Below are positions 1-8,767 of a stretch of 64,000 nt of DNA, one piece after another; position 1 is the first letter of the stretch; each line of letters starts with the position of its first letter. The position numbers and the translations under genes are program-made. This DNA is from Sulfitobacter sp043557345. GTDB taxonomy: Bacteria > Pseudomonadota > Alphaproteobacteria > Rhodobacterales > Rhodobacteraceae. The DNA lies in assembly GCF_043557345.1 (NCBI RefSeq), contig NZ_JBIFFV010000010.1:86908-150907 (forward strand), written 5' to 3'. Below the pieces are notes generated by a model. That model was not told the origin of the DNA. It was given only the letters and a program-made list of their open reading frames with translations, and searched no databases.

Positions 1-1
1 G

Positions 2-661
2 GATGAGCCGCAGGGCGATCAGATCAGCCCCGTGCTGCTCGACGACAGCTATGTCATGGTCTTCGACCGTGCGGCGCGGCTCTCGGCCCATGTGGGGGAG
101 GCGTCTCCTTACGTGGCGCTGTCGGGCCGCGCGATTGCCGCGATGTTGGAGGGGCAGCCCTTGGGCATGGCGGTCAATATCGGTGTGGCCCCGTCCGAGA
201 TCCTGCTGCCTGCCGAGGCGATGGACTGGCTGCGCAGCACATTGGCCCATGCGCCGGGCGAGGTGGAGGCAGGCATCGACCGCCTGTTCCCGCCGCAGGG
301 GCTGCCTGAGACGCTGATCGCCGCGATTGACGCAAAGCTTGCCACGGCCACGGGCATGGCGGCAGGGGCTTTCCTTGTCGGCGTCGAATATAGCGGCGGC
401 GGGCGGGGGCATCTGCTGGCCTTCGTCGGGGCGATCCCCCGGGCGCAAGACGCGCTGGTGCGCGCGGCGTCCGAGGCGCTGACCTTTTCGGGGATCGAGG
501 CCGGGGCGATGGATGTCGGCTTCTTCGGCCCCAATGATGCGGTGGTCGAGAAGCTGGCCCGCGTCGGCCTGCGTTTTGACCTACCGCAGATGGAGCCTTT
601 GCAAAACACGCCTCGGATGGCCCCGGGCAGCGATCCGGCGAAACCGCCGAAACTGCGCTGA
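2..661 (+). CDS. SseB family protein, 5' end outside window
   Basis: The reading frame is open from base 2, so the gene begins before the window; the first visible Met is at 32, but the residues before it (GDQISPVLLDD) are already typical of the family. The visible 219 residues show the SseB pattern: a PVLLDD/MVFD start, then YVALSGRAI, then a C-terminal alpha/beta half. SseB in enterobacteria is linked to serine sensitivity; the biochemical role is unknown and the protein is probably cytosolic. It converges on gcrA with a strong hairpin between them. Family is fairly sure; function is open. Confidence 0.75.
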   Translation, partial: DEPQGDQISPVLLDDSYVMVFDRAARLSAHVGEASPYVALSGRAIAAMLEGQPLGMAVNIGVAPSEILLPAEAMDWLRSTLAHAPGEVEAGIDRLFPPQGLPETLIAAIDAKLATATGMAAGAFLVGVEYSGGGRGHLLAFVGAIPRAQDALVRAASEALTFSGIEAGAMDVGFFGPNDAVVEKLARVGLRFDLPQMEPLQNTPRMAPGSDPAKPPKLR

Positions 662-680
662 TCTTAACCTCTGGCAAGAA

Positions 681-720
681 AAAGGCGGGCAGGGCATTTA
701 AGCCCGCCCGCCTTTCTTAT
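681..720. terminator. Bidirectional intrinsic terminator between sseB and gcrA
   Basis: A 10-bp perfect stem (681-690 with 706-715, AAAGGCGGGC and its complement) encloses a 15-base loop. It has A-rich DNA on one side and TTTCTTATT on the other, so it can end transcription from both converging genes. Confidence 0.75.
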
Positions 721-735
721 TCCATCCCGCCCGCT

Positions 736-1353
736 TTAGCGACGGCGGTCGCGTCGGGCGCTCATCGGTTGGAAGGCGACGCCGACATGGGCTTCGCAAT
801 AGGGTTTGCCCTGCTGCACGGGCAGGCCGCAGAACCAGAAATCATCGGTCGCCGGGTCGCCCACGGGCCATTTGCAAGTGCGTTCGGTCAGCTCCATCAG
901 GCCGATCTTCTTGGCCTTCTTCTCGACTTCGCTGACCTTGGCCAGCGCCTCTGGGCTGATCTCATTCGCCGACGGCTGCGGCGGCAGGGGTTGGCCTGCG
1001 GGGATGATCTGCTTGCGCGCGGGCAGGTTGGGTTTGGGCGCCGGGGCTGCGGCGGGCTCTTCAGCTTCGGGCGCGGGGGCGGCCTCGGCCTCCGGCTCGG
1101 GCGCGGCTTTGGCGGCGGGCTTTGCCTTGGCCTCGGCCTTGGGGGCTGCGGGCTTGGCCTTGGGTTCCGGCTTGGCCGTCGCTGCCGCGGCGGCGGGCGC
1201 GCCCGCGGTGCGGTTCGACAGGCCCAGACGGTGCACCTTGCCGATCACGGCGTTGCGCGTCACCCCACCCAGTTCTTTCGCGATCTGGCTGGCGGACTGG
1301 CCTTCGCCCCACATCTTTTTCAGTGTCTCTACGCGCTCATCAGTCCAGGACAT
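736..1353 (-). CDS. gcrA: GcrA family cell cycle regulator
   Basis: 205 residues from the ATG at 1353 (MSWTDERVETLK). Residues 1-50 form the DNA-binding helix-turn-helix (GQSASQIAKELGG, then VIGKVHRLGLSNR). A long Ala/Pro/Lys/Glu linker follows, and the C-terminus carries the conserved CKWP...FCG...YCEAH segment. In Caulobacter, GcrA binds sigma-70 RNA polymerase and activates promoters carrying CcrM-methylated GANTC sites, driving S-phase genes. The open frame extends upstream of 1353, but homologues start at MSWTDER and the extra part is low complexity. The linker is long but common in Rhodobacterales. Confidence 0.93.
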   Translation of the reverse strand: MSWTDERVETLKKMWGEGQSASQIAKELGGVTRNAVIGKVHRLGLSNRTAGAPAAAAATAKPEPKAKPAAPKAEAKAKPAAKAAPEPEAEAAPAPEAEEPAAAPAPKPNLPARKQIIPAGQPLPPQPSANEISPEALAKVSEVEKKAKKIGLMELTERTCKWPVGDPATDDFWFCGLPVQQGKPYCEAHVGVAFQPMSARRDRRR

Positions 1354-1727
1354 ACGGGGTTCCCCAGTTAAAAAGCGGCCCCTTAGCCCGGACCGCTTTG
1401 TCAGTGTATCGGCCCCTATTTTATCTTCTGGGGCCGCAGGTGCAAGCGCCGATGCCCTCCGGGGGCGGGGCGTTGCGATTGGGGCTTTACGTGGGGGATG
1501 CAGGGCGGCTATGCAAGAGCCATGATCAAATCCGCCACATATTCCATCCGACGACGCTTCGTCCGATAACATGGTGCCCCCCCCCCCCCCCGTTGGGGGG
1601 CGGCGTGATGGCCTGATCTCGCAGCATGCGTGCTGCATCCTTTCAAAAACAAGCAAATCCCATTGACCCTGCGCCAGCCCCATGCCCTTTTACCGGCGTG
1701 ACACGGCCCTCTTTCAAGGACAAACAG
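1354..1727. promoter_or_regulatory. Divergent gcrA/argD intergenic region with a C15 tract
   Basis: This 374-base gap must hold the promoters of gcrA (leftward) and argD (rightward). Its one striking feature is a run of 15 C at 1577-1591 followed by GTTGGGGGG, which can fold into a GC stem. I see no small gene here. A purine-rich AAGGA before the ATG at 1728 serves as ribosome binding site for argD. Confidence 0.5.
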
Positions 1728-2903
1728 ATGATCCCTTCCGTTCTGCCAACCTATAATCGCGCCCCTTTGACCTTCGTCAAAGGCGAAGGCACTTGGCTGA
1801 TCGAGGCGGATGGGCGGCGTTTCCTCGACCTTGGCGCGGGGATTGCGGTGAACGCCCTTGGCCATGCGCATCCGGCGCTGGTAAAGGCGCTGACCGATCA
1901 GGCGCAGGCATTGTGGCATACGTCGAACCTCTACCACATCCCACAGCAAGAGGCGCTGGCCGACCGGCTGGTGGCCGAGACCTTTGCCGACACCGCCTTC
2001 TTTTGCAACTCGGGGACCGAGGCCTGCGAATTGGCGGTGAAGATGGCGCGCAAGTATTTCTATGAGGCGGGCCAGCCCGAGCGGGTCGAGATCATCGCCT
2101 TCAACGGGGCCTTTCACGGCCGCTCTTCCGCCGGGATCGCGGCGGCGGGGTCTGAGAAGATGACCAAAGGCTTCGGCCCGACGCTGCCGGGTTTCGTGCA
2201 TCTCGACCTTGGCGACAGCGCCGCGCTTGAGGCCGCCATCACCGACAAGACTGCTGCCATCATGGTTGAGCCGGTACAGGGCGAGGGCGGTATCCGCGCG
2301 GTGCCGGATGCCGAGTTGCAACAGATGCGTGCGCTGTGCGACGCCCACGGGCTTTTGCTGATTTGCGATGAGGTGCAATGCGGCGTAGGCCGGACCGGGC
2401 GGCTTTTTGCCCATGAATGGGCCGGGATCACCCCCGACATCATGATGGTCGCCAAGGGCATCGGCGGGGGCTTTCCGCTGGGCGCGGTGCTGGCCACGGA
2501 GAAAGCGGCCTCGGGCATGACCGCAGGCACCCATGGCTCGACCTATGGCGGCAACCCGCTGGGCTGTGCCGTGGGTTGCGCCGTGCTGGACGTGGTGGCC
2601 GACCCGGCCTTTCTGGCCGAGGTGAGCCGCAAGGCGGGGCTGCTGCGCCAACGTCTCGAAGGGCTGGTGGCAGAGCATCCGGAGGTCTTTGAAGAGGTGC
2701 GCGGCGCGGGGCTGATGCTGGGGCTGAAATGCAAGGTGGCGAATGCCGACGTGGTTGCCTCGGGCTATGCCCATGAGCTGATCACCGTGCCCGCCGCCGA
2801 CAATGTGATCCGCCTGCTGCCGCCGCTGACCATTTCCGACGATGAGATCGCCGAGGCGGTCACCCGGCTCGACGCCATCGCGCGTGACCTGACCCCGGCC
2901 TGA
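1728..2903 (+). CDS. argD: Acetylornithine aminotransferase
   Basis: 391 residues, the usual length, starting at MIPSVLPTYNR with AAGGA upstream. It is a class III PLP aminotransferase that makes N-acetylornithine from the semialdehyde in arginine synthesis; bacterial ArgD often also acts as succinyldiaminopimelate aminotransferase. Visible landmarks are CNSGTEACE (phosphate binding), FHGRS, the metal-independent LICDEVQCGVGRTG segment and the catalytic lysine in MVAKGIGGGFPLGAV, followed by HGSTYGGNPLG. It leads an argD-argF-panE run with a 72-base gap to argF. Confidence 0.95.
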   Translation: MIPSVLPTYNRAPLTFVKGEGTWLIEADGRRFLDLGAGIAVNALGHAHPALVKALTDQAQALWHTSNLYHIPQQEALADRLVAETFADTAFFCNSGTEACELAVKMARKYFYEAGQPERVEIIAFNGAFHGRSSAGIAAAGSEKMTKGFGPTLPGFVHLDLGDSAALEAAITDKTAAIMVEPVQGEGGIRAVPDAELQQMRALCDAHGLLLICDEVQCGVGRTGRLFAHEWAGITPDIMMVAKGIGGGFPLGAVLATEKAASGMTAGTHGSTYGGNPLGCAVGCAVLDVVADPAFLAEVSRKAGLLRQRLEGLVAEHPEVFEEVRGAGLMLGLKCKVANADVVASGYAHELITVPAADNVIRLLPPLTISDDEIAEAVTRLDAIARDLTPA

Positions 2904-2975
2904 GCGCCATTCACCGCCATCATTCCTCGGGCTTTCAAGGCCGTGGCCTTGGACCCCGCAAGACAGAGACGACAG

Positions 2976-3881
2976 ATGAACCATTTCCTCGATATCCACC
3001 AAACCGACCCCGCCGATCTGCGGCAGATCATCGACAATGCCGCTGCCATGAAAGCCGCGCGCAATGGCCGCCCGCGCGGCGCGCCGGATGATGACCAGCC
3101 ACTGAAAGATCACATGGTCGCGCTGATCTTTGAGAAGCCCTCGACCCGGACGCGTGTCTCCTTCGACGTGGGCGTGCGTCAGATGGGCGGGCAGACCATG
3201 GTGCTTTCGGGCGCCGATATGCAACTTGGCCACGGTGAGACCATCGCCGACACCGCCCGCGTGCTGTCGCGCTATGTCGATATGATCATGATCCGCACTT
3301 TTGAGGAGCAGACCCTGCTGGAGATGGCGGAATATGCCTCCGTTCCGGTGATCAACGGGCTGACCAACCGCACGCATCCCTGCCAGATCATGGCCGACAT
3401 CCAGACCTTTGAGGAACACCGCGGCCCGATCAAAGGCCGCAAGGTGGTTTGGTCGGGCGACGGCAACAACGTCTTTGCAAGCTTCGCCCATGCGGCCAAG
3501 CAGTTCGACTTCGATCTTGTCTTCACCGGGCCGGAGCCGCTCGACCCCGAGCGCGCGCTCGACGGGCTTTATACCACCGAGCGCGACCCGCAGAAGGCCG
3601 TGGAGGGCGCTGATCTGGTGGTCACCGACACATGGGTCAGCATGCATGATCCGCAGTCGGCGCGCGAGCGGCGGCACAACCAGTTGCGCGGCTATCAGGT
3701 CAACGATGCGCTGATGGCACTGGCCAAACCGGATGCGCTCTTCATGCATTGCCTGCCCGCGCACCGCGATGACGAGGCGACAAGCTCGGTCATGGATGGG
3801 CCGCATTCGGTGATCTTTGACGAGGCCGAGAATCGTCTGCACGCGCAGAAAGCCATTATGCGCTGGTGTCTGGGCGCATGA
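2976..3881 (+). CDS. argF: Ornithine carbamoyltransferase
   Basis: 301 residues from the ATG at 2976 (MNHFLDIHQTD). The carbamoyl-phosphate loop STRTRVSF, the HPCQ segment and the C-terminal HCLPAHR ornithine/catalytic motif are all intact. It converts ornithine plus carbamoyl phosphate to citrulline in the cytosol, two reactions after ArgD in the acetylated pathway. It follows argD and overlaps the next gene by an ATGA junction, so the three genes are probably co-transcribed. An upstream in-frame extension to 2943 exists but does not match the family start. Confidence 0.95.
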   Translation: MNHFLDIHQTDPADLRQIIDNAAAMKAARNGRPRGAPDDDQPLKDHMVALIFEKPSTRTRVSFDVGVRQMGGQTMVLSGADMQLGHGETIADTARVLSRYVDMIMIRTFEEQTLLEMAEYASVPVINGLTNRTHPCQIMADIQTFEEHRGPIKGRKVVWSGDGNNVFASFAHAAKQFDFDLVFTGPEPLDPERALDGLYTTERDPQKAVEGADLVVTDTWVSMHDPQSARERRHNQLRGYQVNDALMALAKPDALFMHCLPAHRDDEATSSVMDGPHSVIFDEAENRLHAQKAIMRWCLGA

Positions 3882-4912
3882 GCGACGGCCCCCGCATCGT
3901 TGTTGCGGGCGCGGGGGCGGTGGGCTGCTTTGTCGGCGGGCTGCTGGCCGGAGCGGGCCATGCCGTGACCCTGCTGGCGCGGCCCCGCATTCAGGCCGAA
4001 ATCCGCACCCATGGGCTGACCCTCACCGATTTCGGCGGCATGGCGCGTTACCTTTCGGCGGATGATCTGAGCCTTGCGGGGGATGAGACCTGTCTGCGCG
4101 ATGCCGATATCGTGCTGGTCACAGTCAAATCGCGCGATACCGAAGACATGGCCCGGCTGATCGCCCGCCACAGCGCGTCGGGCGTGCAGGTCGTCAGCCT
4201 GCAAAACGGCATGGGCAACCGCGCGGCCTTGGCCCGGCACCTGCCGCAGCATGATCTGCGGGCGGGGCTGGTGCCGTTCAACGTCGTGGCGATGGGGCAG
4301 GGCTGCTACCACCGGGCAAGCTCGGGCGATCTGGTGATCGAGGCGGGCCCGGCTGATCTGGCCGCGCGCCTGTCGCTGCCGGAGCTGAGGGTGGAGGAAC
4401 GCGCCAATATCACCGCCCTGCAATGGGGCAAGTTCCTGATGAACCTCAACAACGCGCTGAATGCGCTAAGCGGCCTGCCGCTCCAAGCGCAGTTGCAGGA
4501 TCGGGCGTGGCGGCGTCTGATGGCCGATCAATGGGCCGAGGCGCTGGCGGTTCTGCGCGCCGATAAGGTCCGCCCCGTCCTGACCTCGCCGATCCCAGCC
4601 CGACTGGTGCCAACGCTCCTGCGTCTGCCGACGCCGATTTTCACCCGCGTCGCCGCGGCGATGTTGCAGATCGACCCGCAGGCGCGGACCTCCATGGCGC
4701 AAGACCTCGCCGCGCGCCGCCCGACCGAGATCGACGCGCTTCAGGGTGAGGTGCAGCGCCGCGCAAGGGCGCTTGGCCGGGCGACGCCGGTGACGGATAT
4801 GGTGCTGCGGGTGATGGGCTGGGCAGAGCTTGCAGGCGAAGGGCTGCCGCATTTGCCGGTCGCCGCCCTGCGGGCCGAAATGGCGGCAGGGCAGGACCGG
4901 CAAGAGGGGTGA
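3878..4912 (+). CDS. panE: 2-dehydropantoate 2-reductase (ketopantoate reductase)
   Basis: 344 residues; the ATG at 3878 overlaps the argF stop (ATGA), which decides the start. The N-terminal Rossmann motif GAGAVGCFVGG binds NADPH, LQNGMGN lies at the cofactor/substrate junction, and the C-terminal helical domain has the catalytic lysine in LQWGKFLMNLNNALNAL. The expected reaction is reduction of ketopantoate to pantoate for coenzyme A. The PanE/ApbA family includes paralogues of other specificity, so the exact substrate is inferred from the family. It converges on the phosphate permease gene with only 19 bases between. Confidence 0.85.
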   Translation: MSDGPRIVVAGAGAVGCFVGGLLAGAGHAVTLLARPRIQAEIRTHGLTLTDFGGMARYLSADDLSLAGDETCLRDADIVLVTVKSRDTEDMARLIARHSASGVQVVSLQNGMGNRAALARHLPQHDLRAGLVPFNVVAMGQGCYHRASSGDLVIEAGPADLAARLSLPELRVEERANITALQWGKFLMNLNNALNALSGLPLQAQLQDRAWRRLMADQWAEALAVLRADKVRPVLTSPIPARLVPTLLRLPTPIFTRVAAAMLQIDPQARTSMAQDLAARRPTEIDALQGEVQRRARALGRATPVTDMVLRVMGWAELAGEGLPHLPVAALRAEMAAGQDRQEG

Positions 4913-4931
4913 GGCGCGCCCGCGCCTGACC

Positions 4932-6413
4932 TTAGTTCACAAAGGCGTTCAACACCCAAAAGACGATGCCAGAGAGCAGCGCCGCTGCGGGCACGGTGAT
5001 CACCCAAGCCGCGACGATGGTCATGAAATGCGAGCGGCGCACCAGCTTGCGGCGGCGGCGCTCTTCCTTGGCGATGCGCTTGACCTCACCGGTCTTGGCC
5101 CCGATCCGGCGCAGGCGGCGCTCCATATGCCACTCGCGGTAAAAGCCCACGCCAAAGACCCCGCCCACGGCGATATGGGTGGAGGACACGGGCAGGCCCA
5201 GCCACGATGCCACGATCACCGTGATCGCAGCCGAAAGCGCCACGCAATAGGCGCGCATCGGGTTCAGCTTGGTGATCTGGCTGCCGACCATGCGGATCAG
5301 TTTCGGCCCGAAGAGGAACAGGCCGAAGGAAATGCCGAAGGCGCCGATGATCATCACCCAGGTGGGGATGCTTACCTTATCCTCGAACCCGCCGAACTCG
5401 GTCGCATGGACGATCGCCGCCAGCGGACCCACCGCATTGGCCACGTCATTGGCCCCATGGGCAAAGCTGAGCAGGGCGGCAGAGAGCACCAGCGGCAGGC
5501 CAAAGAGCGTCTTGACCGAACGGTTGCGGTTCTCCATCCCTTCCGAGGCGCGGCGGATCAGCGGGGCGGAGATGGCATAGACCACCAGCCCCGTCACCAG
5601 CCCGATGATCAGGGCGACCGGCATGTCGATGCTGATGATCTTTTTCAGCCCCTTCAGCGCCAGATAGGCGGCAAAGACCCCGGCCATCAGCCCCACCAGC
5701 ACCGGCACCCAAGTGCGCGAAGCGGCGATCTTGTCGTCTTGATAGAGGATGCGCGCCTTGATGAAGGCCAAGAACATCGCCGCCACGGCACCGCCCAACA
5801 CGGGCGAGATCACCCAGCTTGCGGCGATCATGCTCATCGAGCTCCAGTTCACCGCGCCAAGGCCCGCTGCCGCGATGCCAGCCCCCATGACACCGCCGAC
5901 GACCGAATGGGTGGTCGAGACCGGCGCGCCGACCCATGTGGCAAGGTTGACCCAGAGCGCGGAGGAGATCAGCGCCGCCATCATCGCCCAGATGAAAATG
6001 CGCGTATCCGCCACGCTCGACGGGTCGATGATGCCCTTGGAAATGGTCGAGACGACATCGCCCCCCGCCAGAAGCGCCCCGGCGGATTCGCACAAGGCCG
6101 CGATGACAATCGCGCCGCCCATGGTCAGCGCATTGGCCCCCACGGCGGGGCCCATGTTGTTGGCCACGTCATTCGCGCCGATGTTCACCGCCATATAGGC
6201 GCCAAAGACCGCCGCCGCGATCACGACAAAGCTGGAGGGTTGATGCCCAAAGAATACCGCCGCAACGGCACCTGCCACCACGATAAAGGCCAGCGCGATG
6301 CCCGGCGCCACGAGGGGGCGGGCGACATAGGTCGCGGCCAGTTCGACTTGCGAAATGCGGTTGAGGTCTTTGTCCAGCGTCTTCCACTGGCTGCCCTGCG
6401 GTTCCGTTGCCAT
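4932..6413 (-). CDS. PiT-family inorganic phosphate permease
   Basis: 493 residues with about ten to twelve hydrophobic segments. The duplicated PiT signatures are clear: NIGANDVANNMGPAVG in the N-terminal half and FAHGANDVANAVGPLAA in the C-terminal half, plus two VSTTH motifs (APVSTTHSVVGG, LPVSSTHIAVGG). The family carries phosphate across the inner membrane by symport with protons or sodium. The protein has an extra N-terminal hydrophilic stretch and a basic C-terminal tail (RRRRKLVRR) before the last helix. The start is at 6413, and a Pho-box-like repeat sits about 70 bases upstream. Sulfate permeases share this fold, but the signature favours phosphate. Confidence 0.88.
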   Translation of the reverse strand: MATEPQGSQWKTLDKDLNRISQVELAATYVARPLVAPGIALAFIVVAGAVAAVFFGHQPSSFVVIAAAVFGAYMAVNIGANDVANNMGPAVGANALTMGGAIVIAALCESAGALLAGGDVVSTISKGIIDPSSVADTRIFIWAMMAALISSALWVNLATWVGAPVSTTHSVVGGVMGAGIAAAGLGAVNWSSMSMIAASWVISPVLGGAVAAMFLAFIKARILYQDDKIAASRTWVPVLVGLMAGVFAAYLALKGLKKIISIDMPVALIIGLVTGLVVYAISAPLIRRASEGMENRNRSVKTLFGLPLVLSAALLSFAHGANDVANAVGPLAAIVHATEFGGFEDKVSIPTWVMIIGAFGISFGLFLFGPKLIRMVGSQITKLNPMRAYCVALSAAITVIVASWLGLPVSSTHIAVGGVFGVGFYREWHMERRLRRIGAKTGEVKRIAKEERRRRKLVRRSHFMTIVAAWVITVPAAALLSGIVFWVLNAFVN

Positions 6414-6481
6414 TCCTGTATGATCTCCGATCCTAACGTTCAGCGGGGGGTGACATAAGGCTACCGAGGGCGCAAGTCACC

Positions 6482-6499
6482 CTGTCACAAAATTGTAAC
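6482..6499. promoter_or_regulatory. Pho-box-like direct repeat upstream of the phosphate permease
   Basis: CTGTCAC-AAAA-TTGTAAC is two imperfect heptamers 11 bp apart with an AT spacer, the geometry of a PhoB box (CTGTCAT, 4 bases, CTGTCAT). It lies 69-86 bases before the permease start. The better orientation is opposite to the gene, which lowers confidence. Confidence 0.4.
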
Positions 6500-6573
6500 A
6501 TCCCGAAACGGGCAGAGGCGGCAATGGGGCAGGAGGGACAGGGCACCGGACAGCGGCCCGGTGCAGAGGGCGC

Positions 6574-7035
6574 TTAATGGAAAGCGGATAAGATTGCTTT
6601 AAGATCAGGCTCATCCACGAGTTCCGACGCCTCTTGCGGGGTGAACCACGCGCGTTTGCGCATGCCCGCTTCGGGGTATTCCTCGCTCAGATCGCGAACG
6701 CGGGTGAGATAGACCTGTGTGGTCACGGGCACGGTCAAGCCTTCGCCGAGACCCTTGTCATAGTCGAAAATGCCCATCGGATCGGATTCGATATCCGCTT
6801 TGGTCACCCCGGCCTCTTCCCACGCTTCCTGCAAGGCGGCGCCGGCGCCGTCGAGCCCGTCGATCGGCCAGCCCTTGGGCAAAATCCAGCGGCCCGTGTC
6901 GCGGCTGGTGATCAGCAGAACCTTTTTGCCCGCCTCGGTGTCGCGGTAGCACAGGGCGGCAACCTGCACACGGCGGGGACGTTTGAAAATAGGAAGGACC
7001 ATATCCTCCCATGCGCGTCTAAATACTTGTGTCAT
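6574..7035 (-). CDS. Nudix hydrolase, diphosphoinositol-polyphosphate-phosphohydrolase-like
   Basis: 153 residues, all one Nudix domain. The box reads G(x5)D...LQEAWEEAGV, keeping the metal-binding glutamates, with the GRWILPKGWP lead-in typical of the DIPP/MutT-like group found in alphaproteobacteria. These enzymes hydrolyse nucleoside diphosphates linked to another moiety; the substrate cannot be read from sequence. A QVAALCYR strand and a FTPQEA C-terminal helix complete the fold. The gene stands alone between the phosphate permease and gnd, with its own 136-base divergent promoter region shared with gnd. Confidence 0.85.
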   Translation of the reverse strand: MTQVFRRAWEDMVLPIFKRPRRVQVAALCYRDTEAGKKVLLITSRDTGRWILPKGWPIDGLDGAGAALQEAWEEAGVTKADIESDPMGIFDYDKGLGEGLTVPVTTQVYLTRVRDLSEEYPEAGMRKRAWFTPQEASELVDEPDLKAILSAFH

Positions 7036-7171
7036 TACAGAACTATGCCTCGGTCGGGTGTTTTTCTTGTTATCCCCGCATTATATAGTCTTCCCGAACG
7101 CAAATCAAACTGCAGCGCGCCGGATCGGCGGGCTTGGCAGTATGACCGGCTAGAAATGAGGCAGGATCGTT

Positions 7172-8620
7172 ATGGCAACTGGCACGCAGGCGGACGGAAG
7201 CGCGGCACGGGGCGCAGGCGCCGATATCGGGGTATACGGTCTGGGCACCATGGGCTCGGCACTGGCGCTGAACTTGGCCGACAATGGATTTACCGTGGCG
7301 GTCAGTAACCGAGAGGCCGATTGGATCGCGCCGTTCCTTGACGAGGCCGGGCCGCTGGCCGAGCGCCTGATCGGGACCGAGCGGCTTGAGGATTTCGTCG
7401 CCGCCATCGCCCGCCCGCGCAGCATTCTTTTCATGATCCCCTCCGGCGCGCCGGTCGATGCGATGATTGAGGCGATCAAACCGCTGCTGGACGAGGGCGA
7501 CACTTTGATCGACGGCGGCAACGCCGATTTCCACGACACCCGCCGCCGCAGTGCCGAACTCGAAGGCACGGGGCTGCATTTCGTCGGCATGGGCGTGTCG
7601 GGTGGCGAGGCCGGGGCGCGCAATGGCCCGTCGATGATGGTCGGCGGCAGCGCGCATTCTTGGACCCAGTTCAAACCGATGGCCGAGAAGATTGCCGCGC
7701 AATTCGAGGGCACGCCTTGCGTGGCGCATCTCGGCCCCGATGGGGCGGGGCATTTCGTCAAAACGGTGCATAACGGCATCGAATATGCCGACATGCAGAT
7801 GATCGCCGAAGTCTATGGCCTGCTGCGCGATGCGGGCGGGCAGGGCGCGGTTGAGATTGGCAACCTCTTTGCCGAGTGGCGCAAGGGGCCGCTGAACTCC
7901 TACCTGATCGAAGTCTCGGCCGCGGCGCTTTTGTCGGTCGACACCCAGACCGGCACGCCGATGGTCGATGTGATCCGCGATCAGGCCGGGCAAAAGGGCA
8001 CCGGGCGCTGGACCTTGATCGAAGCGCTCAAGATGGGACAATCGGCCAATACCATCGAAGCCGCCGTCGGCGCGCGCGGATGGTCGAGCGAGAAGGCCGT
8101 GCGCGAAATGGCCGAACCGCTGCTGCCCGAAGGCGTGCAGGACGCGCCGCTGCCCGAGGTGGCGGATCTGGAGATGGCCCTTTTGGCGGGTCGGATCATC
8201 GGCCACGCGCAGGGCTTTCGCATGCTTTCGGCGGCGTCGGAGGAGTTTGGCTGGTCGCTCGACATGGCGCGGATCTCCGAGATTTGGCGGGCAGGCTGCA
8301 TCATCCGCTCGGCGCTCTTGGACGCGTTCGCCGATGCCTTCCGGGGTGAGTTGCCCGGCGGGCATCTGATCCTTGCCCCCGCGATGCGCAAACGCTTGGA
8401 AGAGAGCATTCCGGCCCTACGCCGGGTGGTGGCGGCGGGCGCATTGCTCGGTGTCGCGCTGCCCGCGCTTTCAGCGGCGCTGGCGTGGTACGACAGCATG
8501 CGCCGGGCGCGCGGCACGGCGAATATGATCCAAGCGCAGCGCGATTTCTTTGGTGCGCATGGGTTCGAGCGGATCAGCGAAGAGGGCAAGTTCCACGGGA
8601 CGTGGACGCCTCTGCCGTAA
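7172..8620 (+). CDS. gnd: 6-phosphogluconate dehydrogenase, decarboxylating
   Basis: 482 residues. GVYGLGTMGSALALNLADNG is the NADP-binding fold and SNRE follows at the second strand; the signature GVSGGEAGARNGPSMM, then HFVKTVHNGIEY with the catalytic lysine and asparagine, identify the enzyme. It makes ribulose 5-phosphate, CO2 and NADPH in the oxidative pentose phosphate pathway. About 12 extra residues precede the Rossmann fold. A GGCAGGA ribosome binding site lies 7-13 bases before the ATG. No zwf or pgl gene is adjacent, unlike in some relatives. Confidence 0.94.
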   Translation: MATGTQADGSAARGAGADIGVYGLGTMGSALALNLADNGFTVAVSNREADWIAPFLDEAGPLAERLIGTERLEDFVAAIARPRSILFMIPSGAPVDAMIEAIKPLLDEGDTLIDGGNADFHDTRRRSAELEGTGLHFVGMGVSGGEAGARNGPSMMVGGSAHSWTQFKPMAEKIAAQFEGTPCVAHLGPDGAGHFVKTVHNGIEYADMQMIAEVYGLLRDAGGQGAVEIGNLFAEWRKGPLNSYLIEVSAAALLSVDTQTGTPMVDVIRDQAGQKGTGRWTLIEALKMGQSANTIEAAVGARGWSSEKAVREMAEPLLPEGVQDAPLPEVADLEMALLAGRIIGHAQGFRMLSAASEEFGWSLDMARISEIWRAGCIIRSALLDAFADAFRGELPGGHLILAPAMRKRLEESIPALRRVVAAGALLGVALPALSAALAWYDSMRRARGTANMIQAQRDFFGAHGFERISEEGKFHGTWTPLP

Positions 8621-8767
8621 GAGGGCCCATAAGTCCGGCAACAAGTCGAAAGCGCTAGACAATCGCCCGCCCGGTCGGGGAGGCGATTTAGCTATGGGCG
8701 GAACACGACTAAAAGCGCACCCGTGGTTGCGCAGGATCACCACCCCGCGGGCAGGCGATGGTCCTCG

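Noticed and set aside
1509..3842. 777-codon frame on the minus strand across argD and argF
   Set aside because: It is a shadow of the GC-rich argD/argF genes, which carry clear enzyme motifs on the plus strand.
4830..6458. 542-codon plus-strand frame opposite the phosphate permease
   Set aside because: His/Arg/Asp-rich, low-complexity translation opposite a clear PiT permease.
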